Below are positions 33,651 to 46,935 of a DNA stretch of 64,000 bases, piece by piece; the stretch's first letter is position 1; each line of letters begins with the position of its first letter. The position numbers and the translations under genes were made by a program. The stretch spans positions 40,249,999 to 40,313,998 of the forward strand of contig CM035808.1 of NCBI GenBank assembly GCA_020466095.1, read 5' to 3'. This DNA comes from Chlorops oryzae (taxonomy: Eukaryota; Arthropoda; Insecta; Diptera; Chloropidae). The notes under the pieces were generated by a model. It saw only the letters and a program-made list of their open reading frames with translations, searched no databases and had not been told where the DNA came from.

Positions 33651-35680
33651 AATCGAGATTTTTCAACTTTTACCCCAGGTCACCCTTTGAAGTATGATAT
33701 TCTATAGTCGAGGCAAAAATTCCGAAAATTTACTTTTTTCAAATTTCCAACGGGGGATCTGGAATGACCATTCCAAGACCTCCAATGACCACCCAATAAC
33801 TTTTTTTGACCACCCCTAGAAATCGAGATTTTTCAACTTTTACCCCAAAATACCCTTTGAAGTATGAAATTCTATAGTCGATCGACCAAAAATTCCGAAA
33901 ATTTACTTTTTTCAAATTTCCAACGGGGGATCTGGAATGACCATTCCAAGACCTCCAATGACCACCCAATAACTTTTTTTGACCACCCCTAGAAATCGAG
34001 ATTTTTCAACTTTTACCCCAAAATACCCTTTGAAGTATGAAATTCTATAGTCGATCGACCAAAAATTCCGAAAATTTACTTTTTTCAAATTTCCAACGGG
34101 GGATCTGGAATTGACCATTCCAAGACCTCCAATGACCACCCAATAACTTTTTTTGACCACCCCTAGAAATCGAGATTTTTCAACTTTTACCCCAAAATAC
34201 CCTTTGAAGTATGAAATTCTATAGTCGATCGACCAAAAATTCCGAAAATTTACTTTTTTCAAATTTCCAACGGGGGATCTGGAATGACCATTCCAAGACC
34301 TCCAATGACCACCCAAAACTTTTTTTGACCACCCCTAGAAATCGAGATTTTTCAACTTTTACCCCAAAATACCCTTTGAAGTATGAAATTCTATAGTCGA
34401 TCGACCAAAAATTCCGAAAATTTACTTTTTTCAAATTTCCAACGGGGATCTGGAATGACCATTCTTCAAGGGACCTCCAATGGGACCACTTCCAATAACT
34501 TTTTTTGACCACCCCTAGAAATCGAGATTTTTCAACTTTTACCCCAAAATACCCTTTGAAGTATGAAATTCTATAGTCGATCGACCAAAAATTCCGAAAA
34601 TTTACTTTTTTCAAATTTCCAACGGGGATCTGGAATGACCATTCCAAGACCTCCAATGACCACCCAATAACTTTTTTTGACCACCCCTAGAAATCGAGAT
34701 TTTTCAACTTTTACCCCAAAATACCCTTTGAAGTATGAAATTCTATAGTCGATCGACCAAAAATTCGAAAATTTATTTTTTCAAATTTCCAACGGGGGAT
34801 CTGGAATGACCATTCCAAGACCTCCAATGACCACCCAATAACTTTTTTTGACCACCCCTAGAAATCGAGATTTTTCAACTTTTACCCCAAAATACCCTTT
34901 GAAGTATGAAATTCTATAGTCGATCGACCAAAAATTCCGAAAATTTACTTTTTTCAAATTTCCAACAGGGGATCTGGAATGACCATTCCAAGACCTCCAA
35001 TGACCACCCAATAACTTTTTTTGACCACCCCTAGAAATCGAGATTTTTCAACTTTTACCCCAAAATACCCTTTGAAGTATGAAATTCTATAGTCGATCGA
35101 CCAAAAATTACGAAAATTTACTTTTTTCAAATTTCCAACGGGGGATCTGGAATGACCATTCCAAGACCTCCAATGACCACCCAATAACTTTTTTTGACCA
35201 CCCCTAGAAATCGAGATTTTTCAACTTTTACCCCAAAATACCCTTTGAAGTATGAAATTCTATAGTCGATCGACCAAAAATTCCGAAAATTTACTTTTTT
35301 CAAATTTCCAACGGGGGATCTGGAATTACCATTCCAAGACCTCCAATGACCACCCAATAACTTTTTTTGACCACCCCTAGAAATCGAGATTTTTCAACTT
35401 TTACCCCAAAATACCCTTTGAAGTATGAAATTCTATAGTCGATCGACCAAAAATTCCGAAAATTAACTTTTTTCAAATTTCCAACGGGGGATCTGAAATG
35501 ACCATTCCAAGACCTCCAATGACCACCCAAAAACTTTTTTTGACCACCCCTAGAAATCGAGATTTATCAACTTTTACCCCAAAAAAACCCTTTGAAGTAT
35601 GAAATTCTATAGTCGATCGACCAAAAATTCCGAAAATTTACTTTTTTCAAATTTCCCACTGGGGTTCTGGAATGACCATT
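33651..35680 (-). repeat. 173-bp tandem array, left arm of the foldback element
   Basis: Unit markers AATCGAGATTTTTCAAC recur at 33651, 33821, 33994, 34168, 34340, 34520, 34692, 34863, 35036, 35209, 35382 and 35555; spacing is 170-174 except one of 180. Units differ by only a few bases, pointing to recent amplification or conversion. The open frames in each unit repeat because of this and are not genes. Confidence 0.95.
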
Positions 35681-36048
35681 TTTTGCATACAGGGGAATGA
35701 TGGGGAACTTTCCAATTTTATTTTTTATTATATTTTAAACAATCATGCCGATTTGCAGCTTGGTGGGAATTTATGTAACCTACCTCCCACTCATTTTTTG
35801 GTTTGATTTGACCGGACTAAATTCTTTCTCAGGTTCTTGTTTATTTTAGATTTAGTGGTAACGAATTCTGCAAAGTTGTAAACATCATCCATTATGACAA
35901 AGATATTGCGAGTTCATTAACATGTCTTCAACAATACTGAGGTCTTATATAGAATGAGGTGTACTTTCTTTACAATTCATATTTGAAATTTAAAATTAAG
36001 AAAATAACATTAAAATCTTTAAAATAATCTATTATTTCAAATAATATC

Positions 36049-36160
36049 AAAAACCGCCCTTCAGCCACGCCCACTTTTCCAATTTTCGGAAATTGAATTG
36101 CTTGGCTTTAAATAGGTTCAACTAACAAATTTCGTCAAAATATCTTTAGAAAAATTAATT
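36049..36160 (-). repeat. HINE fragment in the foldback loop
   Basis: AAAACCGCCCTTC(A/T)GCCACGCCCAC and following text match the interior of HINE copy A (24865-24990), in the same orientation on the plus strand. Confidence 0.6.
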
Positions 36161-36167
36161 TTTTGAT

Positions 36168-36620
36168 CTATCTATCGACTATAGAATTTCATACTTCAAA
36201 GGGTTTTTTTGGAGTAAAAGTTGAAAAATCTCGATTTCTAGGGGTGGTCAAAAAAAGTTATTGGGTGGTCATTGGAGGTCTTGGAATGGTCATTCCAGAT
36301 CCCCCGTTGGAAATTTGAAAATAGTAAATTTTCGGAATTTTTGGTCGATCGACTATAGAATTTCATACTTCAAAGGGTATTTTGGGGTAAAAGTTGAAAA
36401 ATCTCGATTTCTAGGGGTGGTCAAAAAAAGTTATTGGGTGGTCATTGGAGGTCTTGGAATGGCCATTCCAGATCCCCCGTTGGAAATTTGAAAAAAGTAA
36501 ATTTTCGGAATTTTTGATCGATCGACTATAGAATATCATACTTCAAAGGGTGACCTGGGGTAAAAGTTGAAAAATCTCGATTTCTAAGGGTGGTCAAAAA
36601 AAGTTATTGGGTGGTCATTG
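36168..36620 (+). repeat. 173-bp tandem repeats, right arm (inverted)
   Basis: Three to four units of the same repeat in opposite orientation to 33651-35680, leading into the inverted outer segment. Confidence 0.92.
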
Positions 36621-37246
36621 GAGGTCTCGGAATGGTCATTTCTAAGAAGTATTCAAAATTGGAAAAAAAAAAATTTTGCGGCTGCGTGAAGTTGGCCCAA
36701 GCATTTTCAAAGGGGGTTTTCCCCTCTTTGGGGGGTGGTCAAAAAAAGTTATTGGGTGGTCAAAAGTGGTCAAAAAATGGTCATTTGTCTCCATTAGTTT
36801 TAATCGATTTGGACATTTTTTTTCGCCAAGTTCCCACAGCTGTCTGTCTAGCCCAATAAAATTGCGCAGGCCATGGTTCGTTATTGGTTCAGATAAAAAT
36901 CAGAAGAAAAAGAACAGCAAATAAACGAATAAAAGGAACAGAATCGATATTCTCAAGGCGAGAAAAATAAAGCAAGCTCATTTGCTTTTTATAGAAATAA
37001 AAATTCAATTTTCATATGCCTATCCACTACTGTGAATTGAAATTAATTTCATGTGTGCGGGCATACCCCAGGAAAATAGAGAATAAAAGCACCAACATTG
37101 GTCTCTTTTTATTGCAATTGTTTTATTAATTCTAAAAATAAATCTTTTCAGAGCATCTGCGTTTATTTTCATGTGAATTCGCTTTCGATTTCTTCTGTCA
37201 AATGCCAATAATATAGCAAAAATTCGATTTTGTTTCTCATTCTTTA

Positions 37247-37439
37247 TGCCGCGTTTCCACGTATGCAATAAGTTATAACCAAAAGCTTACCAGATTAAAA
37301 TTGGTACCAAATGCTTGCATAAGTTGAATATTTTCAGAAATTTCTACGCTGGAATTTTCGTGCTATCTTACACCTTGCAGTCTAAATTAAGCCTGATATC
37401 CAATAGAGTGGAGTTTGTTGTACTAATGGAAACCAGGCA
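37247..37439. mobile_element. MITE with TTA duplication (copy 1)
   Basis: 193 bp. Ends TGCCGCGTTTCCA and TGCCTGGTTTCCA (reverse complement), flanked by TTA (37244-37246, 37440-37442). The 3-bp TTA TSD is typical of PIF/Harbinger. Confidence 0.72.
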
Positions 37440-38980
37440 TTAAGGCGAGAGAAAATAAAGAGTAGATATTTCTTCGTCATGAAAAATATTATTTTAATTG
37501 AATATTCCTGGGCAAGAAATTCTGTATTGAATCTGCTTTGATTGGATTGGGGAAAAACTCTTTTCTCATTTAATAAAATAACAAAAATTAACTTTATTAT
37601 CTTAGTTGAAAAAACTTTAGGGAAAACACCTTCATGCGGGAACACTTATAAATGAAACGATATATCGAAACCTCAAATTTATCCAAGGGAAGACACATAA
37701 GCTTTTCCGGTTGTCCGAAAATTTGATCATTCACTGTACTTTATCATAATCAAAAATATCCAATGAAGCCAAGGGATGCCCCAAATGAACTGTAACAAAT
37801 TATTACTTTCTTTTACGTAAAAAAAAAGCCAATCCCAGTTTGTTACCTCAACTTCAGCTTTACTTCCCAGAGGGACGTGTGTTTGTGAACGCAATTGAAT
37901 TAATGCAAATTAAATTCATCAACCCTTTGAAATTCATTTGTTTGATTTTTTTATATTATTTTTGAACAGTTTGTCGGTTATTTAAACAGTGCACTTCAAA
38001 CATCACAAAATTTTATTTTTGTTTACATTTGTTTGTTTTCTCATTCGTCGTAATTTGAATTTAGTCTAACCGCATTCACCAGAGTAAAATGCTAACAAAA
38101 TTCGTCTATCTCAAACAATAGTAAAATAGGGAAAACCCAGTAGGAATTGTCATTGCGGATATCTCTCCAGTCCCGCATCCACTTGAATGGCTTGGTTTGG
38201 TCCATTTTCATGACTACTTACAAATCAATTTGAATCACAGTAGTGCTAATCACAACAGAAATGGAACTGTCACAATTAAAAGGACATGAAGGATAAAAGT
38301 CCGAATAAAATGTTTATTTTTATCTTGCCCTTTTTTCTTACTCCAGTTTTTCTCTCTACATTGGGGATTCGTTTATTGATGATCCCACAGTCGTATTTTC
38401 AATATTTAGTCACAATTTTAATTATCATTATAAAACCGATTTTTATTAAATTTAAAATTTTTATTCATAAAGAATTGTTTTCACATGACAACAGTGGGAC
38501 CACCAACTATTTCAGCCTGAATACGAAGAGGAATTAATTTTTTCAAAGGGGCCACCATCATAACCATTGTCACAGGCATAACAAAAGTCAGTTATAGTCA
38601 CTAGAATAAGACCCTCTGAATGGCTTCATTAATGACCATATTCAGTGTTACTAGTTAAGATATTTCTCCCCAAGATGTAGTGTTGTTTTTTTTTTTTTTT
38701 GCTCTTAAGCTAAGGCCTCAGTTTGGCTAGGAATGAAAAACTCCATACCAAAAACTCCAGAAAATTCTTGACAGAAATTTCACCCGGTATGTCTGAATGT
38801 CTTAAAAATAAGGCCAAAATTTGCTAAAATTTGATTTTGAAATATTTGAAATAAAAAACCAGTGGCTGTGGCGAAATCATTAAAAATATCCTTAAGGACT
38901 GTTCTCCCCTACGTCTCCCCTAAAAACCAGAATTACTCCTTGTACTAGGCGAAATTCTCCTAAGCTGGCAACAGTGCCTA

Positions 38981-39630
38981 CACTGAGCGAACGTAACCAT
39001 GATTTGTTTTTAAAAGGGCGCATTGTTATTCACAGTCCTTTTGATTTTCGAGCAGAACGAAAATTTCAAAAGAAAATTGCTTGAGTCAACAACATTTTTT
39101 GTTGATTTGAAAGGAAATATGTTTAATTATATTTCTTTTCGTTCGATATAATTTTCATTTGGTTTATAAAATAGGACATAACTATAAGATATTTTTTCAT
39201 CTTAGAACTTTTTAAGCATTGCGAAAGCAGTCACGACAACGGAGTGACGATATCAGATGCAGTCCATCCGATGGCTCTTTTTGGAGCTATTTTCAGGAGA
39301 GGGCTCTGTGGCCATTTGCTTTGAACGTTAAATAAATTTGTTTTGACATTTCTTCTTGTATAACATAGGTATTTTAGGAAATCATTTTTATTTTAAAAAT
39401 TATCTTGTCATTTCAATTATGTCCGTGGTTTAGTTCAACAATTTAAATTTAAATCCATTTTTAAAAATAATCATGTCAATTCAACCTGAAATATAGTTGA
39501 TTCAAAGGGAAAAATCTTTATTTTTTCCAACAAGAAAAATTGTTAACATTAAAAATATTCCCTATTGAAGTCGTTTTGTATGTTTTTCCTTTCGATTTAA
39601 CCAATTTTCTGGTTGATTTTTTTCTCTGTG
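38981..39630 (+). mobile_element. Non-autonomous element, 650 bp (copy X)
   Basis: Runs from CACTGAGCGAACG to CTCTGTG and is nearly identical, in reverse orientation, to 47592-48201. Flanking octamers AGTGCCTA/TACGCCTA match only 5/8, but copy Y has a perfect 8-bp TSD. No transposase frame. Confidence 0.82.
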
Positions 39631-39659
39631 TACGCCTAGTCATTTCTACAATTTTTATA

Positions 39660-42600
39660 GATTAAAACACCAAGTAAAGTAGATTAGGAAAAAAAAGCTT
39701 TAAGGCACTATTGTCAGTCTTTTAGGGGAGGCTGAAATTTCCTTATAGTTGATTTTGAAATCTTCTAAAATCAAAAGCTGAAGTCTTTTCTCCCCCCCAA
39801 GACTCCCCACAAAGAGATGAGAAACTTCCCTTAATTAATTGGAGGTTCTTTTAAAACAGCGACGACAACAGTGCTTAAAACTGTGATTACTTCTGCTCTC
39901 TGAATAAAATACCCCAATCGGCCTACCCTCGGATTCTCTCCGCTACTGGCTGCGACGACATGTGCTTTCATTATTTTTTTCATGTGAATTGAGTAAATTG
40001 ACATTTAACATGCCGTCGAACCTCTTAGAACGTGAGAATTTTACAAAGTGTTTCCTTAGTTGAAGAGTCACATACTAAGTCACACAAAAGTCACACAACA
40101 GCGAACACTCTCCTTGTGTGATGCCTAAATTTTTATCTTCGGGTTTGGTTTGGATTGTTGCCAAAACGAAAAAAAAAAAAAAAATTAAAATAAAAATAAA
40201 ACAAAATAATGAAAGTAATGAAAAAAATTATCAACGCTTCAAGCCCTTAAAAGGGGAAAAACTGCGCATCACTGGGCTGGCAAAAAAGGCGCAATTCGTT
40301 AGTTTCTTTTTTTTTTTTAATTTAAATTTTTTATTTTACTTAAAAAAATGTTTAAATAATTTTTTATTTTTTTTTACTTTTGTTTTAATTACGAAAAACT
40401 TGTGTTTATACAACAAGAAACCAGAAAAAAAGAAAAGAATGAGGCGGAAAAAAAGAAAAGAAATCAGCACTTGTCGATTGATTGTGCAAGGCTTTTGTGA
40501 AGGGGCAAAAAAATTGCGTGCTGTGGCGAAACCAAAAAGCCAAAACGCATTTTATGAGCGATCGAGACTGTGAGAGCGAGATAGAAAGAGGGAGATGGAG
40601 AGGGAAGGAAAGGGGCTGATAGGATTTGCCAGACAGAGCTTTTATTTTAGAAGGGATATTAAAGACCCACATTCGGGCCAAGAATGTCTCAATCAAAATG
40701 TCGCTTTTCTCCCCGGACTCCCCCGTACCATTTTATTACCCAAAAATTATATATGTCGGGAGTGTGAGTATTCCAGACAAGAATTTCAACAGTCTCTGCA
40801 CAAACAAAAAGATTTTTCCCACAGTGAAAAACTCACGCCGAAATTGCGCCTTTTGTGTCCGTCTGTCTGTCTGTCCGTCTGTCTTTTTGTATCTGTGTTT
40901 GTTCGTGTGTGTGTGTCTGTGATGAGTTCGGTTTTGTTAGCGCATTTGTGCGCGACTACGCAGTTAACTGGGTGTCTGGGTGGCTGATGATGGGTGGGCT
41001 GAGTTGAGGGAAGCAATGATATGCCGTCATATGGGTGGATGTTGCTGGTGTTGGGGGAATTTTGGGCGCGGCCGTCGCTTTTTGAGCTTTCTGCCCGCGC
41101 TCACTTCCCATCATCGTCATCCCATCGTCATTATTTTCGAATAAACATTGTCCATGACCTTCAACGTGTTCCTCACACATGCACACCGACAGATACGATT
41201 TGATATGAATTAAGGGAAAAAGTTTGCAGACAACGCTTAAGGACATTGAACTTGAGTGAGCTTGTTCGCCGTCGTCCTCGTCGTCCTCGTCGTTGTCGCT
41301 GTCGTAGGGATGAGTTCAGCAATAAGGGTAGTTGGGTTGGGACTCCTCACTGACTGGTCGAAAATCGCTGTTCGAATGTTTTCTGTTTCTTCTATGATTA
41401 TTTTTGCTTTCTACATCGCAATTTGAAGGTCATAAGAAAGAAGGAAAAATGAACAAAAACGAAGGCACAATGATTGCAGACAAAGCCCAGCCGACTTAAG
41501 AACAGGATATTGTACGTATGTACATATGAAGGTATTCGATATGTTCTTAACCTATTGCTGAGGATGCGATTTAACGCGGTCTGTTGTTGCTAGGAAGGAG
41601 AAACTTTAATGTTTGCGACGCAATTTCATTCGAAAAAGTAAAGGAAGAGACCAACGACGATCGTCGTCCTTTTTCTTTGATTTTTTTTTCTTCTTCTATT
41701 TTGCTGTCTTTGTTGTCATATACATATTATATATTGTATGTACAATATTATAATGTTTGTAGTGCTCTTCAATTGAAATTAACTACGCAAATCGCCAAGC
41801 TTTTTAAAAAAGGATTCGCAGGAAGGGCGCGCAATCCTGTTAACGAGATGTCGAAAATTGGAATGGGGGGGGGTTTGGCTTTTTGTGTAATTCGATTCGA
41901 ACTGCGTGTTCCTGGGTACTTACATATGTAGAGATATGTACTTGTTGAACTGTCTAGGATGTGGAAAAGGGTGGTTTGTTATGGGATTTCTTTCGTACTC
42001 AAAAGCGGAATGAGGGGAGCAAGGAAACAATGTGATTGTCTTCCGAAAAGTATGGAATTCAAAACTACTAATAATCATCATAACCGAAATTGGGAAAACA
42101 ACAATATTAGATGAGATTATCTGGACGCCATAAAAACATAGGCCAATCTTGCACTGTCTCCATTTGGGGTGGACTTTGTGGTTTCTATGAGGCCTTTTCG
42201 AGTTTAGGGATGTATACAAATTGAACCTAATTGAATCATATTTATGTGGAGTCCATTAGTAGAATTGGCAGCACTTTGATTACTTTTCTATATAAATATC
42301 CTTTGGAGAAAACCTCCTCCTAGTGATCACGATCACACTGACCCCCAAAAAAACCGGGCTGAATCTTTACCAGTTGAATTTCGAGTATTAAATCAAGGCT
42401 GACCATATGATGTTGAAGAAAATAATTCGAAAACTTATCTCTTTTAACCTAAGGTTCTGCCCAATATTTCGAGCATTTTCTCGACCTTCGAACAACTAAT
42501 TCACTGAGCAGACAATGCCATCTAGACCCTTAGTTAATATGTGGTCCTTTTGGGTATTATAAAAAGGCATGGTAAGATTCTCAGGTCTTGAGAGGAAGTC

Positions 42601-44395
42601 AGGGTTTCTTGAAAACCATTTGAAGTGAACACAAAGGCCAAAGTCCGGCTTCAACTAAATGGGACCAAATTACACAATAGATTTAATTAATGGGCGACGA
42701 GCCTCTATTTCGCCAGAAGGCGGAACCCATACATTAAAAAGTTTAAAAAAAGATTTCTAAAAATTAAAGAACGATATGTTTTGAAAGGAATTCCTTGATA
42801 ATTCTTGCGAATTTCACGGAGTCCGGTACCGGGGGGATATCCTTATTTTCCCTCTCTATAGCGCTGATGCTATCCTCAGTAAATATTGCCGGGATCTATG
42901 CCCGTGGAACGCCTTTTTATAGACACGTCTTTCAGACAAACCCTAACATAATCGGTTGACCCTGAACATCCAAAGATGGGAAAGGAAAGATTTTCGCAGG
43001 GAAACATCTTGAAATCTTTTCTCGTTACTGGCTTTCAAAATTTCTTTTAGATCAAAATTTTTTATTTGAACTTTTACGGACCACGACTTCCTCAAGCAAA
43101 CCATTTATTTGGGGTCTCAATTTTGTGATTGCACTTTTCACAAGTACTGAAGACTATTCATGTTCAAATTCATTAGAAGATCCGGAAATATGATTTCGTT
43201 TTCGTCCCATTAAACGGTTTCAAGGACCACCACTAAAATGTCACAGTAGCCTTAAGTAATGAAAGAAAAATTCCAATCTCCTTTAGAGAATGTAATTTTT
43301 ATTGCTTTTTTCAATTAAATTAATAACGAGCAACCTCTCAGTGCCTCTTCAAAATGTGACAATAAAACGGAGGAAGTCTCAAAGGAAAAAAAAAAATCCC
43401 AATTTAATTTCAAGAGTGGTCTATGAGCGAAAATATATACCTTTCGGTTTTTTTTTACCTAAACTCTATCTTACGAGTATGAATACTCGAAATATACGGA
43501 TGTACATATGGTCTCCCAAAAGCCTAAATTACGATATTGAATTTAGGCTATTTTTTTGTTGCTCTATTTTCGGTTCTTTCCGGTGTTATCGCCGTTATGT
43601 GTTTAGTGATTTTTTCAAGATAACCTTCCCTCTCTCGTGGCATATTGTTCTGTGTTTCCTTTTTCTCTAAGTGAACGCCAATGGAGAGGACGATACGCGA
43701 GTGCCAAGTGCCAAAGGTGGCATACTTTCTTCAATATATCTTCTTTGATTTTTTTTAAATGAAACGAAATTTTGAAGGAAAGGGGCATGATATGCATACA
43801 CATATGTATGATTGTACGTACGTATGCTTGAAACTATTTCTTTGAGTGGGTCCTCGCTGTTGAGTATTTGTATTTAAGTTGATAAGCATCCCAAAGGTTA
43901 AAATTCTATTTTCAAATATCTACAACTAAAACGCAAGAGAGACAGCGCGCAAGCGAGCATGAGGTACGACAGAGGGAGATAGAGAGAGCGAGAGCGAGGT
44001 AGGTGTTTGGTTTTGTAGCGTTTCTAGTTATTTGATTTTTGGGGTCATATGCTCGCTCTTTTGAATGCAGTCGAGTCGTGAGTGTACTCAAGTGATTTTA
44101 AAGTGCATTTCAAATTGGATTGCTACGGCATTGCATTCATACCTGCTGCATATACATACAGATGCGGCAAGGCAAACTGGGAATAAATTTTTTTATACTT
44201 ATTTCAAATAACTTTATTTTTTTTTTAATTTTTCAAGTGTTTACATTTTGTCGCAGTAAGCCGCTAAGGGAATTATTCTCGGCCGTTTCGACATAGAAAG
44301 GATTACAATTTTTATGGTCGTAAATATGTATGTACAAAAAAGGAAATTGGTTTCGATTGCATCTGGTTTTTTATTTATTTTCTTTTCTTCTTTTT

Positions 44396-44426
<31 letters not shown>

Positions 44427-44678
44427 GCTGCTGCGTGGAGTGTTTCCTTTCGTCACTTCTATGGGAATTTGTTTTTATAGGCACTAATTGGCTACTTTTA
44501 ATATCAATTTTTTATGGTTAATTAAATAAATGAAAGGTCACTGCGTCGAATGTTTTGAAGGGCTTGAGAGAATTGAAGTCAATGAACTTCTTTGTCGGTG
44601 CTTTCGCCACACTATTTACAATATGCTTGGTTCGAAGCAATTAAAGCGGTTATCTGTGCTTCTGAATGTTGCCATTTT
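39660..44678. other. No gene recognised
   Basis: Mixed AT-rich DNA. A possible degraded MITE with CACTATTGTC/CACTGTTGTC ends lies at 39703-39875. A GTCT-type microsatellite is at 40856-40886, a (GTC/CTC)n-like run at 41265-41305 and a (GTT)n run at 44398-44427. Open frames here are short or homopolymer-driven. Confidence 0.45.
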
Positions 44679-45929
44679 TATACCCGACACACTCTGTGTC
44701 GAGGGTATATTGCGTTTGTGTGGTTGTGTGTAACACCCAGAACCAGTCGAGATAGACCATACAAAATGTATATAGAAATGATCAGCGTCACCAGGAGATT
44801 CGATTTAGCCATGTCTGTCCGTCTGTCTGTCTGTCCGTCTGTCTGTATACAGTTATCTTATCGAAGGAGTTGAGCTATCTCGACAAAATTTGGTATGCGT
44901 ACTCACGGCGACATGAGTAAGAACAAGTTCGAGAATGGATCCGATCGGACCATTTTTAGGGGTACCTCCAGTACTAGGGTCTATTACGAAAATCACAAAA
45001 ACTGCTCTAAAATTGAAGTTTTTCAACATATTTTGATGAAATTCGATATTTGAACATGTTTCAAGGCAAGTAATACGATTAAAAAAATTTCTAAAGTGGG
45101 CGTGGCAGAAGGGCGTTTTTTGAAAATGCTCTCCTACACCCGAAATTCAAATGAGACTTGAACGAAAGTTGGCACTTATGCCTCGTATGTAACCACAAAC
45201 ATCCTCCCAAAATTTTTTTTTGGGCGGTCCATTATTAAGGGTACCTCCAGTACTAGGGTCTGTCACAAAAATCTCAAAAGTGCCCCAAAATCAGATTTTT
45301 TCGAAATATTTCAATAAAACTTAGGATTAGAGCTTATATTTAAGCCTCCGATTAGAATTCAAAAAAATGGGAAAAGTGGGCGTGGCAAAGGGGCAGTTTT
45401 CATAAAGAGATTTAACAAATGTCAGTATATGGGGCCGCTTATGGCCTTGAACACTTCTTGATATTAAAAATTATTTGAACATATCGTTAGCTTCGGATAG
45501 AAAGGGCGTAACTCATTTTTTTTTAAAAACGAGATTTTTGCATTTTCTGGTGGTCGACTCACAAATACACCCCCTCCAAAAAAATTGACGACCTTTGATT
45601 GAAAATACCGAAGTTATAGTTACTTTTAAAAAAGCCCTAACTCATAGCGAACAATTTAGCGAGAGAAAAAAGCCCTAACTCACAAAAAGACGTTCAACTA
45701 CGCCAGTGATGGCGAGACCTATAAATTAACATTCATAACTGTGCGTGTGCATTAGGGTGATGACTTTTTTTGAAACTCTTTTCCTGTATCATAGTACGAT
45801 GAACTTTTATTAAAGACTTCATAAAATACTAATTTTAAGGTTATTTTGTAAAAAAATGTCACGCATCAAGTCATTTGAAAAATTTAATTTTTGATTTTTT
45901 TCCAAATTTTTGATGTTACTGTAAGCAGA

Positions 45930-46400
45930 GTAGTTCCTAGAGGGGTCAAATGTAGGACCAACTACCATTATTTTTTTATTCCCAACAATTTATCCAAAAA
46001 TACCTTCCCCCTATCTCTACTCCTTAAGGGGGCTCCAATACAAAAGTAATTTTTTTATGAATTTTCCCCCCACTGTCCTAACTAGCCCCAGAGTGCCCCT
46101 AGAGGAGTCAAATGTTTCACCGACCCCCATTAACTTTGTCTCATTAACATTTTTTCCCAACATACTGACCCCCTATCTCCCCTCATTAGGGGGTCACCCA
46201 TACAAAATTACCTTAATTTTATCACAATTTCAGACAAAATGCCTGTCACTACAGTCAAACCCCTCCTAGGGGGCTGATATATATGACCGACCCTCATTAT
46301 TTTTTTACCCCAAGTATTTTCTTTAAACATACCTACCCTCTATCTCCCCTCCTTAGGAGGTCCCCATACAAAAATAGGCTTAAATTAAAGAAAAATGCCT
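45930..46400 (+). repeat. Degenerate tandem repeat inside the nested element
   Basis: Three about 165-175-bp units sharing CCTAGAGGRGTCAAATG, ACCGACCCYCATTA, CCCTATCTCCCCTCCTTAGG and CCCATACAAAA. Confidence 0.75.
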
Positions 46401-46693
46401 CACGAACTTCAATCTATAATATAGATGCCGTAGGAACAAGAACGAGCATGTTCAGTATGTATATTCGAAAAATTTACAAAATTACCTTTTAAACGAGCCT
46501 AATATGAAGAATATTGGATTCGTTTTTGGTATGTTTTAATAATATGTTATAATTATTCCTTTTTTTAAAACTGAATTTTGGGTTCCATCCCCTAACTGGC
46601 CAAATAATGACCCTAGTAGAAGAAAAAATAAATTTTCTACTCAAATGCCGCAAACCTCAATCTATGACGAGTTTTTTGAGACTATAACCATTA

Positions 46694-46935
46694 AAATCGG
46701 TTAGTGGTTTCTATTGATAAAATTAATTCAAAACAAATTTTTTTTGGAACGCATTATTCACTGTTTTCACGTTCCTTTCTTAAGTCTTTGCATGTCTGTG
46801 GTCAAGTATGCAAGAGTGGTCTGTATGCATGCAAAGACTCAAGACACGAACGTGAAAACAGTGAATAATGTGTCCAAAAAATATTTGTTTTGAATTAATT
46901 TTATCAATAGAAACCACTAACCGATATTATTGGTT
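46694..46935. repeat. Long palindrome inside the nested element
   Basis: Arms of about 105 bp: TCGGTTAGTGGTTTCTATTG through CACTGTTTTCACGTTC and CTTTGCATG are mirrored on the right with few mismatches. The centre is near 46812. Confidence 0.85.

Larger units (their letters stand above)
33393..36840. mobile_element. Foldback-like element of 173-bp tandem repeats
   Basis: Inverted termini GCTGTGGGAACTTGGCG (33393 and 36840) continue inward as the same unique about 220-bp outer segment, then switch to 173-bp tandem repeats. The left arm has about 12 repeat units (33651-35680), the right arm 3-4 (36168-36620). The loop (35683-36167) is unrelated sequence. No transposase. Architecture is that of Foldback/Galileo-type elements. 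No TSD was recognised. Confidence 0.85.

Noticed and set aside
33651..35680. CRISPR-like array
   Set aside because: Units are contiguous 173-bp repeats without spacers, in a eukaryotic context.
33739..36491. Repeated 76-residue frames starting MGGHWRSWNG
   Set aside because: The same frame recurs because the 173-bp repeat recurs; the period is not a multiple of three and there is no wider coding context.
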